A stretch of 64,000 nt of DNA from Streptomyces bottropensis ATCC 25435 (GCF_000383595.1 NZ_KB911581.1:8267519-8331518); one strand, 5' to 3'. Positions 30,220 to 39,784 are shown, counted from the stretch's first letter. A program made the numbers and translations. Notes: generated by a model not told the origin, from the sequence alone.

Positions 30220-32904
30220 TCACTCCGGGTGCCGCGAACGCGGCGGCCGGGCCGCCGCCGCTTCCCTGGCCCGGTCGTGCACGTCCGCGATCGACGGGTC
30301 GCCGGGGCGCAGCGCCCGCGCCCGCTCCGCGTCGGCCAACGCCCGCTCCGGGGCGCCCAGTTCGAGGTGGACGGCGGCACGGTGGCGCAGCGCCCAGGCG
30401 TACTCCGGGCGCAGCGCGACCGCCGCGTCGAGGTCGGTGAGGGCGTCGTCGAGACGGCCCAGCCGGAAGCGGGTGACGCCCCGGCCGGCGTACGCGGAGG
30501 CGTACAGGGGATCGAGGGCGAGGGCCCGGTCGTAGTCGGCGAGGGCCTCCTCGTCGCGGTCGGCGACGCGCAGGGCGTCACCGCGTTCGCAGTGGACCCA
30601 GGGGGCGTCCGGGTCGAGCGCGACGGCGTGGTGCAGGTCGGCCAGCTGCCGCTCGTGCTCACCCCGGGAGCGCCGTACGCGCGCCCGGCGCACCAGGGCC
30701 CAGACGTACTCCCCGTCCAGCTCCAGGGCGCGGTCCAGGTCGGCGAGGGCCTCGTCGAGCCGGCCCTGCGCGAGCCGGGCGGCGCCCCGCGAGGCCCAGG
30801 TCGAGCGGCGTACGGGATCGAGGGCGACGGCGCGGTCGAGGTCGGCGACCGCCGCGTCGGGGTCGCCGAGGAGTCGGTGGTAGTCGCCGCGCAGGACGAG
30901 GGTGGTGGTGTCGTCGGGGGCGAGCGCGTCGGCGCGGTCGAGGTCGGCCACGGCGCCCGCGTAGTCCCCGGCGTGCGCCCGCGCGACCGCCCGGCCCTGC
31001 CACGCCGTGGCCGCTCGGGGGTCGAGGGCGAGGGCCTGGTCGTACTCGGCCACCGCCCGTTCGTGCGCCCCGTCCCGGTGCAGCGCCCGCCCCCGCAGAG
31101 CGCGCGCGTGCGCCTGGCGCCCGGCGTCGAGAGCGGCCCGGAGCAGCAGCACGCCGAGCGCGTCATGGACACCGCCCCGCTCCAGCGCGCCCAGCAGGTC
31201 CCGCCCCCAGCGCGTCGCGTCCTCGTCGTCGGCGTCCTGCCCCGCCTGCGCCAGGGCCTCGGCCCAGCGCCGGGCCACGGCCGTGTCCTCGCCGCACGCG
31301 TCCACGACGTCCCGCAGCGCCCCGGCGAGCGCCCCGCGCTCCCCCGCGCACAGCCGGTGGTACGCCTCGGCCAGCCGCAGCTCCCGCCACCGCGCCTCAC
31401 CCCATGGCTCCCGCCCCTCCAGCCCGGCTTCGGCCTCCGCGCGCCACCCGGCGAACGCCGCCGCCAGCCGCCGGTGCCGCGCGCCGAAGTCCCGGGGCGA
31501 CCTCGTCCGCTGCAGCCGCACCATCGGGGCGCGTACGACGTCGTGGAAGACCACACGGTCCCCGCGGTCGGTCACGAAGGGGAGGGCGCGGAGCCAGGCG
31601 AACAGCGCGTCGGGGTTCTCGGCGGCGCCCACGCGGGCGCCCGCGCCGGTAGCCGCATCCGCATCCCCACCCGCACCCGCATCCGCATCCCCACCCGCAC
31701 CCTGCACGGCCACCCGGAAGACCTCAAGGTCCAGCCATCGGGGCAACGCGCAGGTCAGCGCGGTGGCCCGGCGTACCGGGTCACTCTCCCAGCGCAGGAA
31801 GCGCTCCACGGCGGTGGCGCTCGCGTCGCCCGCGTCGGCGAGGTCGTCGAGGTCGGCGGGGCGGGCCTCGGCGAGGGTCGAGACCAGGACGGGCAGACCA
31901 CCGGTGAGCCGGAGGACCTCCTCCACCACCGGCGGGGCGAGCACCCCCCTGGCCGCGAGGAGGCCACGGGACTCGGCCTCCGTGAAGGGCCGCAGCGGGA
32001 GGTCGAGGACGAAGTCGCCGAGGCCGCCCCAGCGGGCGGCGTCCAGGGGACGCTGTCCGGCCGTCACCAGGACCAGGTTGCCGGGGAGGGGGCCGTGACG
32101 GTCGCCGGAGACGAGGTCGTGCAGCCACGGGTCGAGGAAGACGCCGGTCCGCTCGTAGGTGTCGAAGAGCAGGACCAGCCAGGGCGCTTCGGCCGCGGCG
32201 TGGGCCAGCTCCTCCAACAGGGCGGGGGTGAGGACGAGTTCGGGGGCCAGGAGCAGTTCGGCGTCCTCCTGGCCTCGGGTGCGCGGGCCGTGGCCGGTGC
32301 GCAACCTGTCCGCCTGGCGGGCGAGCTGGGCGGGGTCGACGGCGCCGGCGAAGGGCCCGACCACGGGGACGAGGCCGAGCGCGACGAGGGTCGCCCGGGC
32401 GGCGGCCATGCTTGCGGCCGACGGCTCGGCGACGGCGCCGGCGCGCCCCGACCGAGCCGGCTGACCCGGCCATCCCGCCTCACCCGGTTCCCCGGGCCGC
32501 CCCTCCTGCTCGGGCGCGGCCATGGCGGCGAGTTCGGCCGCGTACCGGCGCTCGCGGTGGGCGGTGAGCAGCCGTTCCAGCTCCTTGAACCGCCGTCCCT
32601 GCCGGGCGAACCGGTCCGCGATCACGGCCATGGCCTCCGGCACACTGCCGACGCCGTCGTCGACGTACGCGGTGAGGGCGCCGTGCTCCCGGGCGATCTG
32701 CTCCAACTCCCGGACCAGGAAGGTCTTCCCCATGCCCGCGTTGCCGTGCACGTGGAAGAGGAAGCGGCGCCGCTCGTCCTCGACGGGCAGATCGAAGGTG
32801 GCGCGGAAGGCGGCCCGTTCGGCGTTCCGGCCGACGAAGCCCTGGCGGGTACGGCGCCGGATCAGCTCCTGCATCGTCGGAATCGGTGGCTGCGCGCGCC
32901 CCAT
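30220..32904 (-). CDS. ATPase-TPR protein (STAND/AAA type)
   Basis: An 894-residue protein from the ATG at 32904 (GGAGGGG upstream). Residues about 20-360 are an ATPase with FVGRNAERAAF, Walker A GNAGMGKT (54-61), a Walker-B-like WLVLLFDTYERTG with an Asp, and a downstream winged region (GGLPVLVSTLAEARPADLDDLADA). A Gly/Ala/Asp-rich repeat (GAGGDADAGAGGDADAATGAGA) marks a linker. The C-terminal ~270 residues hold about eight TPRs with the pattern A-x-x-D-x-D-x-A-L-x-L-D. The N-terminal AAA/NACHT and C-terminal TPR order resembles STAND signalling ATPases that sense a ligand or phage. No effector domain is visible, so its output partner is unknown. Confidence 0.88.
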   Translation of the reverse strand: MGRAQPPIPTMQELIRRRTRQGFVGRNAERAAFRATFDLPVEDERRRFLFHVHGNAGMGKTFLVRELEQIAREHGALTAYVDDGVGSVPEAMAVIADRFARQGRRFKELERLLTAHRERRYAAELAAMAAPEQEGRPGEPGEAGWPGQPARSGRAGAVAEPSAASMAAARATLVALGLVPVVGPFAGAVDPAQLARQADRLRTGHGPRTRGQEDAELLLAPELVLTPALLEELAHAAAEAPWLVLLFDTYERTGVFLDPWLHDLVSGDRHGPLPGNLVLVTAGQRPLDAARWGGLGDFVLDLPLRPFTEAESRGLLAARGVLAPPVVEEVLRLTGGLPVLVSTLAEARPADLDDLADAGDASATAVERFLRWESDPVRRATALTCALPRWLDLEVFRVAVQGAGGDADAGAGGDADAATGAGARVGAAENPDALFAWLRALPFVTDRGDRVVFHDVVRAPMVRLQRTRSPRDFGARHRRLAAAFAGWRAEAEAGLEGREPWGEARWRELRLAEAYHRLCAGERGALAGALRDVVDACGEDTAVARRWAEALAQAGQDADDEDATRWGRDLLGALERGGVHDALGVLLLRAALDAGRQAHARALRGRALHRDGAHERAVAEYDQALALDPRAATAWQGRAVARAHAGDYAGAVADLDRADALAPDDTTTLVLRGDYHRLLGDPDAAVADLDRAVALDPVRRSTWASRGAARLAQGRLDEALADLDRALELDGEYVWALVRRARVRRSRGEHERQLADLHHAVALDPDAPWVHCERGDALRVADRDEEALADYDRALALDPLYASAYAGRGVTRFRLGRLDDALTDLDAAVALRPEYAWALRHRAAVHLELGAPERALADAERARALRPGDPSIADVHDRAREAAAARPPRSRHPE

Positions 32905-33024
32905 GCGTACCCCTCCGGCCCTTGTCCAGTGCCCCGCGGTTTTCCGCCACCGGCGGGTCCCATTGTGATCCAACGCGCCGAAAAGCACCTGGGGATGGTC
33001 CATGCGCCCACACATAGTTGGACC

Positions 33025-33546
33025 ATGGCTGAAACCCAGACCCCCCGCGGTTCCCTTCTCCCCCTGGCCTCGACCCTGCTCGTCGGCACGGTCGCCCTCT
33101 ACATGGCGCTCGTGGCGTTCGGCAACATCACCGACTTCGGTACGAACCAGCAGTTCGTCCACCATGTCCTCGCCATGGACACCACGTTCGAGGACGAGGA
33201 CCTGATGTGGCGGGCCATCGAGTCGAGGAGCGTGCAGGACGCGGCCTACGTCCTCATCATCGCCTGGGAGAGTGTCGCGGCCCTGGTCCTCGTCGCGGCC
33301 ACCTACTTCTGGGCCCGCGGCCTCGGCCACCGCGCCTTCCACACCGCCCGCCGCTGCAGCACCCTCGGCCTGCTCATGGTCCTCCTCCTCTTCGGCGCCG
33401 GCTTCCTGGCCATCGGCGGCGAGTACTTCGCCATGTGGCAGTCCGACGACTGGAACGGCCTCGACGCCGCCCTGCGGGTGTTCCTGCTGAGCGGGGTGGT
33501 GCTGGTGGTGACGTGCCTGCCGGCGAACGAGACCACCGCGAACTGA
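33025..33546 (+). CDS. DUF2165 family small membrane protein
   Basis: 173 residues from the ATG at 33025; ribosome site weak. Four transmembrane helices: LLPLASTLLVGTVALYMALVAF, YVLIIAWESVAALVLVAATYFWA, LGLLMVLLLFGAGFLAIGGEYFAMW and ALRVFLLSGVVLVVTCL. FGNITDFGTNQQFVHHVLAMDTT is the conserved DUF2165 loop. Function unknown. It is divergent from the ATPase-TPR gene and followed by a bidirectional terminator. Confidence 0.9.
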   Translation: MAETQTPRGSLLPLASTLLVGTVALYMALVAFGNITDFGTNQQFVHHVLAMDTTFEDEDLMWRAIESRSVQDAAYVLIIAWESVAALVLVAATYFWARGLGHRAFHTARRCSTLGLLMVLLLFGAGFLAIGGEYFAMWQSDDWNGLDAALRVFLLSGVVLVVTCLPANETTAN

Positions 33547-33561
33547 GGCCGGCCGACGGAC

Positions 33562-33593
33562 GACTGCCGGCGGTCGGTCGACCGCCGGCAGTC
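33562..33593. terminator. Near-perfect 32-bp hairpin, bidirectional terminator
   Basis: Arms of 15 bp (GACTGCCGGCGGTCG and complement) around GT. It lies 16 bp after the DUF2165 stop and 14 bp before the minus-strand LamG gene end, so it can terminate both. Confidence 0.85.
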
Positions 33594-33606
33594 CGGGCGA
33601 CGAGAC

Positions 33607-35739
33607 TCAGCACAGACAGGGTTCGGTGCCCCAGCCCAGTCCGTTGATCTGGCCGTCCTCCAGGGCGCCGGCGAACGCGTGCACCTCGTCGACGTCACCG
33701 TGGAGGTACTCGCCCCAGCCGTCGCCGACCTGGGCCCGGCCGACCTGGAGCGGGCCGGTGCTGGGCAGGCCGTCCGCGAAGTCGGCGGTGGCCCCGGTGG
33801 CGAGTTGACCGTCCAGGAAGAGCTTGACCGTGTCGGTGGCGTCGTCGTAGACGACCGCGAGCCGATGCCCCTCCCCCTCGCCGCCGTCGGCCATCGCCAG
33901 CTGCGCCACGACGGTCGCGGGGGCGTCCGGCTCGTCCGCGTTCGGCATGATCAGCTGCCAGGCGTACGTGGAGGGCTCGTACCGCACCCGGAACACGTCG
34001 GTGTGCTCACCGCCCTGGGACAGCACGGTCATCGGGCGGGACGGCTCGGCGTCCGCGAGGCGTACCACCACGCCGATCGAGAAGCTGTCGGAGGTGTCGA
34101 CGACGGGCCGCTCCGTGGCCGCGTACCCGCTCTCGCCGTCGAGCTTCAGATGGCCGTCACCGACGAGCGCGTACGGCACGGCGGCGCAGTCGGGGTCGAG
34201 GTCCGGGATGCAGGAGCCGTCCGGGCCGCGGTGGATCGTCGCGCCCGTGCCCAGCTTCAGCGGCACACCGTCGCCCTGGTCGGGGCTGGTCCCCTCCGTC
34301 GCGTTCTCCAGCGACCAGTGGGCGAGGGCGCGCGGCTTGCGGTGCCCCAGTTCGGCGGCCTCGTCCGGGACGACGACGCGGTCGTGGACCCTGATGCCGC
34401 CGAGTTCGCCGTCCCAGCGGTCCTGGTAGCCCTGCCCGTCCCGGGCGCGCCCGATCTGGAAGGCGCCGGCGTCCGCGCCGGGCGCGGCCTCCTTCTTCGT
34501 GCCGACCGCCCGGCCGTTGACGTACAGCCGGCCCTCACCGGTCTCGGCGTCGTACACGCCCAGCAGATGGGCCCACTCCCCGGCCTCGGGCACGCCGCCC
34601 GTCATCCGGGCCCCGCCGACGGTGAACGACCAGACGGGCTCCTCGCCATGGGCGTCGACACCGAGCGCGAAGGCCGTGGAGTCACCCGCGTCCTGCGCCG
34701 CGACGGTCATGTCCCGGTCGGTCCGCGCGGGCCGTGCCCAGCCGCTGACCGCGAACGTCTTCCGGGGGTCGGCCACCGCCGGGGCACCCGGGGTGAGGTA
34801 GCCGTGGCTGCTGCCGTCCAGGGTCGCCGTCGAGGCGAGGGACGTGCCGCCGGGTGCCGGGCCGCCGAAGGTCACGCCGGTGCCGGCCTCGGCGGCAGTG
34901 CCGATCTCGGCCGCGGCGGTGGTCGCGCCGGCCGGGTCGTCGAGCTTCCAGTGGGCGACGGGGGCGCGGCCGGACTTCACGAAGAAGTCGTACGAGGTCT
35001 CGCCGCTGCTGCGCCCCGCCCGGTCGATCGCGCGGACCGTGAGCTGGTCGGGCCCGGAGTCGAGCGGCAGGAAGGGGATGGTCACGGCCCCGCCGGGTCG
35101 GTCGGGCCGGACGGTGCCGTACGGGCCGCCGATGAAGCCGTACGTGTAGGCCACGACGTCGTCCGAGGGCGAGTCCATGGTGAAGTGGCCGTACACGCCG
35201 ACGCCGTCCACCCAGAGAACGTCCTGCGGGTACTCGGGTGAACTGACCACGGCCTTCTGCGGGTTCACGTCGTCGATGACGAACTGGCAGGCGGAGCCGT
35301 CCCCTTCGGAACTCCAGGTCGACTTCGACGTACCGTCGTCGGCCCGGACGTGCCAGGAGACGACGGTGTTCGCGGGCAGGTCCTCCCACGGCAGCCTCAG
35401 GGTGAACCGTGTGCCCGACCACTTCGACGTGGTCGTGAGGGTCCGGCGCTGCTCGGCGCCCTCGGCGTCCTTCCACCAGAACTCGAACTCCCCGCCGAGC
35501 GGGCCGCTGTCGGTGTCGTACAGGACCGCGTCGACCTGAGGCTGCGGATCGGCGATGTACGCCTTGCCGTCACCCGCCCCGCAGGCCTTGCCGCCCGCCT
35601 TCAGATCCCGTACGAGCGGCTGCTTCGGCGGCAGGTTCCCGGCCGCGTGCGCCACTCCCGACGTGGACGCCATCATGGCCGCCACGGAGCACCCCATCGC
35701 CAGCAGCGCACGGCCGCCGGATCTCCTTAACCCGTCCAA
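33607..35739 (-). CDS. Secreted LamG-domain (concanavalin-like) protein with a TTA codon at position 4
   Basis: A 710-residue protein from a TTG at 35739, 6 nt after GGGGAGGAA; an ATG-led longer frame to 35844 has no such site and lacks a proper signal peptide. The signal peptide is MDGLRRSGGRALLAMGCSVAAMMASTSGVAHA. Two immunoglobulin-like domains come next (near 80-250: DAVLYDTDSGPLGGEFEFWWKD, VTIPFLPLDSGPDQLTVRAIDRAG). Then two LamG/concanavalin-type jelly rolls (near 270-450 and 470-700), each with HWKLDD/HWSLEN start and GxxRIHDRVVxPDE/GDVDEVHAFAGAL end. Such proteins bind carbohydrate or protein at the cell surface. Leu4 is encoded by TTA, so translation probably depends on the bldA tRNA in late growth. 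Confidence 0.88.
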   Translation of the reverse strand: MDGLRRSGGRALLAMGCSVAAMMASTSGVAHAAGNLPPKQPLVRDLKAGGKACGAGDGKAYIADPQPQVDAVLYDTDSGPLGGEFEFWWKDAEGAEQRRTLTTTSKWSGTRFTLRLPWEDLPANTVVSWHVRADDGTSKSTWSSEGDGSACQFVIDDVNPQKAVVSSPEYPQDVLWVDGVGVYGHFTMDSPSDDVVAYTYGFIGGPYGTVRPDRPGGAVTIPFLPLDSGPDQLTVRAIDRAGRSSGETSYDFFVKSGRAPVAHWKLDDPAGATTAAAEIGTAAEAGTGVTFGGPAPGGTSLASTATLDGSSHGYLTPGAPAVADPRKTFAVSGWARPARTDRDMTVAAQDAGDSTAFALGVDAHGEEPVWSFTVGGARMTGGVPEAGEWAHLLGVYDAETGEGRLYVNGRAVGTKKEAAPGADAGAFQIGRARDGQGYQDRWDGELGGIRVHDRVVVPDEAAELGHRKPRALAHWSLENATEGTSPDQGDGVPLKLGTGATIHRGPDGSCIPDLDPDCAAVPYALVGDGHLKLDGESGYAATERPVVDTSDSFSIGVVVRLADAEPSRPMTVLSQGGEHTDVFRVRYEPSTYAWQLIMPNADEPDAPATVVAQLAMADGGEGEGHRLAVVYDDATDTVKLFLDGQLATGATADFADGLPSTGPLQVGRAQVGDGWGEYLHGDVDEVHAFAGALEDGQINGLGWGTEPCLC

Positions 35740-35881
35740 CTGTTTCCTCCCCGGTGAGCGCTCCCCATCACCCGTGCGTCGCACGGGCCGGTGGAGGCTA
35801 ACAGGGGCCACGGACACCGCAGAAAGGGTTTTCCGGCCCGTCACCGCAGGCCGTCACCGCAGGTGCGTCACTCCAGGTGCG

Positions 35882-38467
35882 TCACTCCAGCACCGGCAGC
35901 AGCTCCGGCAGATGGCCGTCCGAGGCCGCCGCCGCGCGCTGGCGTTCCTCCGGGACCTCGCCGTAGAGGGTGGTGCGGGGCCGGGCGGGGCGGCCGGCGG
36001 TGTCGGCGACCGCGATCAGGTCCTTGACCGACTTGTAGGAGCCGTAGGAGGAGCCCGCCATGCGGGAGATGGTCTCCTCCATCAGGGTGCCGCCCAGGTC
36101 GTTCGCGCCGGAGCGGAGCATCTCCGCCGCGCCCTCCGTGCCGAGTTTGACCCAGCTGGTCTGGATGTTGGGGATCCAGGGGTGCAGGAGGAGGCGGGAC
36201 ATCGCGATGACGGCGCGGTTGTCGCGCATGGTCGGGCCGGGGCGGGAGATGCCCGCCAGGTACACCGGCGCGTTGGTGTGGATGAAGGGGAGCGTCACGA
36301 ACTCCGTGAAGCCGCCGGTGCGTTGCTGGATGCCGGCCAGGGTGCGCAGGTGGCCCAGCCAGTGGCGGGGCTGGTCGACGTGGCCGTACATCATCGTCGA
36401 GGAGGAGCGGATGCCCAGCTCGTGGGCGGTGGTCACCACCTCGATCCAGGTGGCGGCCGGCAGCTTGCCCTTGGTCAGGACCCAGCGGACCTCGTCGTCG
36501 AGGATCTCCGCCGCCGTGCCGGGGATGGAGTCGAGGCCCGCCTCCTTCGCGGCCGTCAGCCACTCGCGGACCGACATGCCGGTGCGGGTCGCGCCGTTCA
36601 CCACCTCCATCGGGGAGAAGGCGTGGACGTGCATGCCGGGGACGCGGGCCTTGACGGCCTTCGCGATGTCGAAGTACGCCGTCCCCGGCAGGTCGGGGTG
36701 GATGCCGCCCTGCATGCAGACCTCGACCGCGCCGAGGTCCCACGCCTGCTCGGCCCGGTCGGCGACCTGGTCGAGGGAGAGGGTGTACGCGTCGGCGTCC
36801 GTGCGGCGCTGCGCGAAGGCGCAGAAGCGGCAGCCGGTGTAGCAGACGTTCGTGAAGTTGATGTTCCGGGTGACGATGTACGTGACGTCGTCGCCGACCG
36901 CCGCCCTGCGGACGTCGTCGGCGATCCGGGTGAGGGCGTCCAGCGCGGGGCCGTCCGCGTGGAGCAGGGCGAGGGCCTCGGCGTCCGTCAGCTTCGTCGG
37001 GTCGTCGGCCGCCGTCTTCAGGGCCGCGCGTACGTCCGTGTCGATGCGCTCGGGGGTCATGCCGGGCGCCGCCGCCTCGCGCAGGGCGCCCCAGTCGCCG
37101 TAGACGGAGTCGAAGTCCTCCCGGCGGTCGCCGGTGCGGCCCTCGGTGTCGATGGCGGTGTGCAGGTCCGTGCGGCCGGCGGCGACGAAGACCTCCTCGG
37201 GCTCCTGCCACGGGTGGCCCTCCACCACGGCGTCCGGGCGCGCGAGGCCGGTCTCCGGGTCGGCCAGGGCCCGTACGTGCGGCAGGAGGCGCGGGTCGAG
37301 CCAGGGCTCGCCGCGCGTCACGAACTCCGGGTACACGCACAGGCGTTCGCGCAGCTCGAAGCCGGCGGCGCGGGAGCGTTCGGTGAGTTCCTCGATCTGC
37401 GGCCAGGGGCGCTCGGGGTTCACGTGGTCGATGGTGAGGGGGGACACCCCGCCCCAGTCGTCGATCCCGGCGCCGATGAGCCGCTCGTACTCGCTGTCGA
37501 CGAGGTTCGGCGGGGCCTGGATGCAGCCCGCCGGGCCCATGAGGTGGCGGGCGACGGCCACGGTGGCGACCAGCTCGTCCAGTTCCGCGTCCGGCATGCC
37601 GCGCATCGCGGTGTCGGGCTTGGCGCGGAAGTTCTGGATGATCAGTTCCTGGATGCCGTGGTAGGCGCGGGAGATCTTGCGGAGCGCGAAGAGGGACTCC
37701 GCGCGCTCCTCGTACGTCTCGCCGATGCCGATGAGGACGCCGGAGGTGAAGGGGACGGAGGAACGGCCGGCGTCCTCCAGGACCCGCAGCCGTACCGCCG
37801 GCTCCTTGTCGGGGGAGCCGTGGTGCGGGCCGCCGGGCTCGGACCACAGCCGGGTCGCGGTGGTCTCCAGCATCATGCCCATGGAGGGGGCGACGGGCTT
37901 GAGCCGCTGGAAGTCCGTCCAGCTCATGACGCCGGGGTTGAGGTGCGGAAGGAGGCCCGTCTCCTCCAGGATGCGGATGGAGATGGCGCGGACGTAGGCG
38001 ATCGTGTCGTCGTAGCCGTGCGCGTCGAGCCACTCGCGCGCTTCCGGCCAGCGGTCCTCGGGTTTGTCGCCGAGGGTGATCAGCGCTTCCTTGCAGCCGA
38101 GGGCGGCGCCCTTGCGGGCCACGTCCAGCACCTCGTCCGGCGACATGAACATGCCGTGGCCGGCGCGGCGGAGCTTGCCCGGCACGGTGACGAAGGTGCA
38201 GTAGTGGCATTTGTCCCGGCAGAGCCGGGTGAGCGGGATGAAGACGCTCTTCGAGTACGTGATGACGCCGGGGCGGCCGGCCGCCTCCAGGCCCGCGTTC
38301 CGCACGCGCGCCGCCGAGGCGGCGAGGTCCTCCAGGTCCGCGCCGCGTGCCTGGAGCAGCACCGCCGCCTCGGTCACGTCGAGGGCCACGCCGTCGCGGG
38401 CGCGTTTGAGTGCCCGCCGCATGGAGTTCTCGGTCGGGCCGGTCCCGGAGGTCGCGGAAGTCGTCAT
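35882..38467 (-). CDS. fbiC: FO synthase FbiC (coenzyme F420 biosynthesis)
   Basis: An 861-residue bifunctional radical-SAM enzyme from the ATG at 38467. The N-terminal (CofG) half has the iron-sulphur motif CRDKCHYC (Cys83/87/90), the C-terminal (CofH) half has CYTGCRFC (Cys542/546/549). Both halves carry GIGE-type SAM loops. The enzyme makes 7,8-didemethyl-8-hydroxy-5-deazariboflavin (FO) from tyrosine and 5-amino-6-ribitylamino-uracil. Length and motifs are those of full-length actinobacterial FbiC. It serves the several F420-type oxidoreductases in this window. Downstream is the LamG gene in the same direction, probably unrelated. Confidence 0.97.
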   Translation of the reverse strand: MTTSATSGTGPTENSMRRALKRARDGVALDVTEAAVLLQARGADLEDLAASAARVRNAGLEAAGRPGVITYSKSVFIPLTRLCRDKCHYCTFVTVPGKLRRAGHGMFMSPDEVLDVARKGAALGCKEALITLGDKPEDRWPEAREWLDAHGYDDTIAYVRAISIRILEETGLLPHLNPGVMSWTDFQRLKPVAPSMGMMLETTATRLWSEPGGPHHGSPDKEPAVRLRVLEDAGRSSVPFTSGVLIGIGETYEERAESLFALRKISRAYHGIQELIIQNFRAKPDTAMRGMPDAELDELVATVAVARHLMGPAGCIQAPPNLVDSEYERLIGAGIDDWGGVSPLTIDHVNPERPWPQIEELTERSRAAGFELRERLCVYPEFVTRGEPWLDPRLLPHVRALADPETGLARPDAVVEGHPWQEPEEVFVAAGRTDLHTAIDTEGRTGDRREDFDSVYGDWGALREAAAPGMTPERIDTDVRAALKTAADDPTKLTDAEALALLHADGPALDALTRIADDVRRAAVGDDVTYIVTRNINFTNVCYTGCRFCAFAQRRTDADAYTLSLDQVADRAEQAWDLGAVEVCMQGGIHPDLPGTAYFDIAKAVKARVPGMHVHAFSPMEVVNGATRTGMSVREWLTAAKEAGLDSIPGTAAEILDDEVRWVLTKGKLPAATWIEVVTTAHELGIRSSSTMMYGHVDQPRHWLGHLRTLAGIQQRTGGFTEFVTLPFIHTNAPVYLAGISRPGPTMRDNRAVIAMSRLLLHPWIPNIQTSWVKLGTEGAAEMLRSGANDLGGTLMEETISRMAGSSYGSYKSVKDLIAVADTAGRPARPRTTLYGEVPEERQRAAAASDGHLPELLPVLE

Positions 38468-38872
38468 CCGTCGAGCATACGAGCGACTTGGCTCCGCCTT
38501 GCGGGGTGGCTCGGGGTGGGGAGTGGGGCGCCTGGGGGAGTGGGGATGCCTGAGAGGCGGCGGGTGCCGGCCCGGTGGGGCTTCTCGCGCAGTTCCCGCG
38601 CCCCTCAAGAGCGCCCCTGGCTCCGCCTCCGGGTACCACGCATAGGGGGCAGGAGGTGCCTGGAGAATGGCGGGTGCGGCCCGGTGGAACTTCTCGCGTG
38701 GTTCCCGCGCCCCTGGGAGCGTCAGGCCCTGCGGGCCTGAAAAGCTTGGGGCGCTGCTCCCTGCTTTTCAGGGGCGCGGGGAACTGCGCGAGAAGCCCCC
38801 ACGCGGCCGCGGCCGCCCGAGCACGGCAAGCACCGAGTTGGACGGCGCGGGCGAACCGTGAGCCGGGCGGCG
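38468..38872. repeat. Intergenic stretch carrying three copies of a dispersed repeat
   Basis: The dispersed Streptomyces-type word GGCGCGGGGAACTGCGCGA occurs here three times: inverted at about 38571-38618 (as the complement, one base shorter), inverted and more diverged at 38677-38718, and forward at 38764-38808. A smaller palindrome CAGGCCC/GGGCCTG lies at about 38724-38740. The second and third copies can pair as a long imperfect stem. A fourth copy is at 53876-53910. There is no gene in this 405-bp gap; it separates fbiC from the luciferase-like gene. Confidence 0.8.
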
Positions 38873-39733
38873 CTACGCCGCCCCGCCTCCCAGGAACGTG
38901 CCGTACTCGTCCAGCAGCCCCAGCACCTCCGCCTCCCCCGCCGGAGGCAACTGCACCACGGCCTCCTCGATGCCCAGCTCGGCGTAGTACGCCAGTTTGC
39001 CCGCGCTCGGCTGGACCGCGTACGGCACCACCTGAAGGCCCGCCGGGTCGCGGCCGGCGTCCGTCCACGCCGCCCGCAGGACCGGCAGCGCCTCCCCCAG
39101 CCCCCGCCCCCCGATCGGCAGCCACCCGTCCGCGTACTCGGCGATGTGCGCGAACAGCTTCGGCCCGGCGGCGCCGCCGATCAGCGTGCGCGGCCCGACC
39201 ACCGGCCCCCGCGGCTTCCGCACCGGTTTGGGGTACGCGGAGCTCGCCCGGACACTCCCGAACTCCCCCTCGTACGCCGTCGGCTCCTCCGCCCACAGCG
39301 CCCGCATCAGCGCCATCCGGTCCCGTACCAGCTCCCGCCGGGTACGCCAGGCGACCCCGTGGTCGGCGGCCTCCTCCACGTTCCAGCCGTAGCCGACGCC
39401 GAGGGTGAGACGGCCGCCGGAGAGGTGGTCGACGGTCGCGATCTGCTTCGCGAGGCCGATCGGGTCGTGCTGGGCGACCAGCGTGATGCCGGTGCCGAGA
39501 CCCAGCCGCTCGGTGACGGCGGCGGCCTGGCCGAGCGCCACGAAGGGGTCGAGGGTGCGGCCGTACTCGCGCGGCAGGTCCCCGCCGGCCGGGTACGGGG
39601 TCGTCCGCTCGACGGGGATGTGCGTGTGCTCGGGGAGGTAGAGCCCCGCGAAACCGCGTTGCTCCAGCTCACGGGCGAGCCGGGTCGGGGTGATCGTCTC
39701 GTCGGTGAGGAAGATCGTCACGGAGATGCGCAT
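38873..39733 (-). CDS. LLM-class F420-dependent oxidoreductase
   Basis: 286 residues from the ATG at 39733. TIM-barrel luciferase-like protein: MRISVTIFLTDETITPTRLARELEQRGFAGLYLPEHTHIPV at the start, GLGTGITLVAQHDPIGLAKQIATVDHLSGGRLTLGVGYGWN in the middle (cofactor-contacting loop) and FAHIAEYADGWLPIGG near the end. These features are typical of F420-dependent members rather than FMN monooxygenases. The substrate is unknown. A palindrome CCGACCGGTCGG lies 38 bp upstream. The beta-lactamase-like gene lies upstream on the same strand 52 bp away. Confidence 0.92.
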   Translation of the reverse strand: MRISVTIFLTDETITPTRLARELEQRGFAGLYLPEHTHIPVERTTPYPAGGDLPREYGRTLDPFVALGQAAAVTERLGLGTGITLVAQHDPIGLAKQIATVDHLSGGRLTLGVGYGWNVEEAADHGVAWRTRRELVRDRMALMRALWAEEPTAYEGEFGSVRASSAYPKPVRKPRGPVVGPRTLIGGAAGPKLFAHIAEYADGWLPIGGRGLGEALPVLRAAWTDAGRDPAGLQVVPYAVQPSAGKLAYYAELGIEEAVVQLPPAGEAEVLGLLDEYGTFLGGGAA

Positions 39734-39768
39734 GGCTCATCTGTAGCGGCTCGGAACCGGGATGTCCA

Positions 39769-39784
39769 TACCGACCGGTCGGCA
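39769..39784. promoter_or_regulatory. TetR-type operator-like palindrome TACCGACCGGTCGGCA
   Basis: CCGACCGGTCGG (39771-39782) is a perfect 12-bp palindrome, flanked by TA and CA. It lies 38 bp upstream of the luciferase-like gene start (39733) and ends just before the stop of the beta-lactamase-like gene. This sequence differs from the CTGACG operator used elsewhere in the window. ACCGACCGGTCGG-type sites are common TetR-family operators in Actinobacteria (general knowledge); the regulator is not identified here. Confidence 0.6.

Noticed and set aside
30145..33546. An 1133-residue plus-strand frame over the ATPase-TPR gene.
   Set aside because: Shadow of a high-GC gene; only the last 170 residues (from 33025) are real and belong to the DUF2165 protein.
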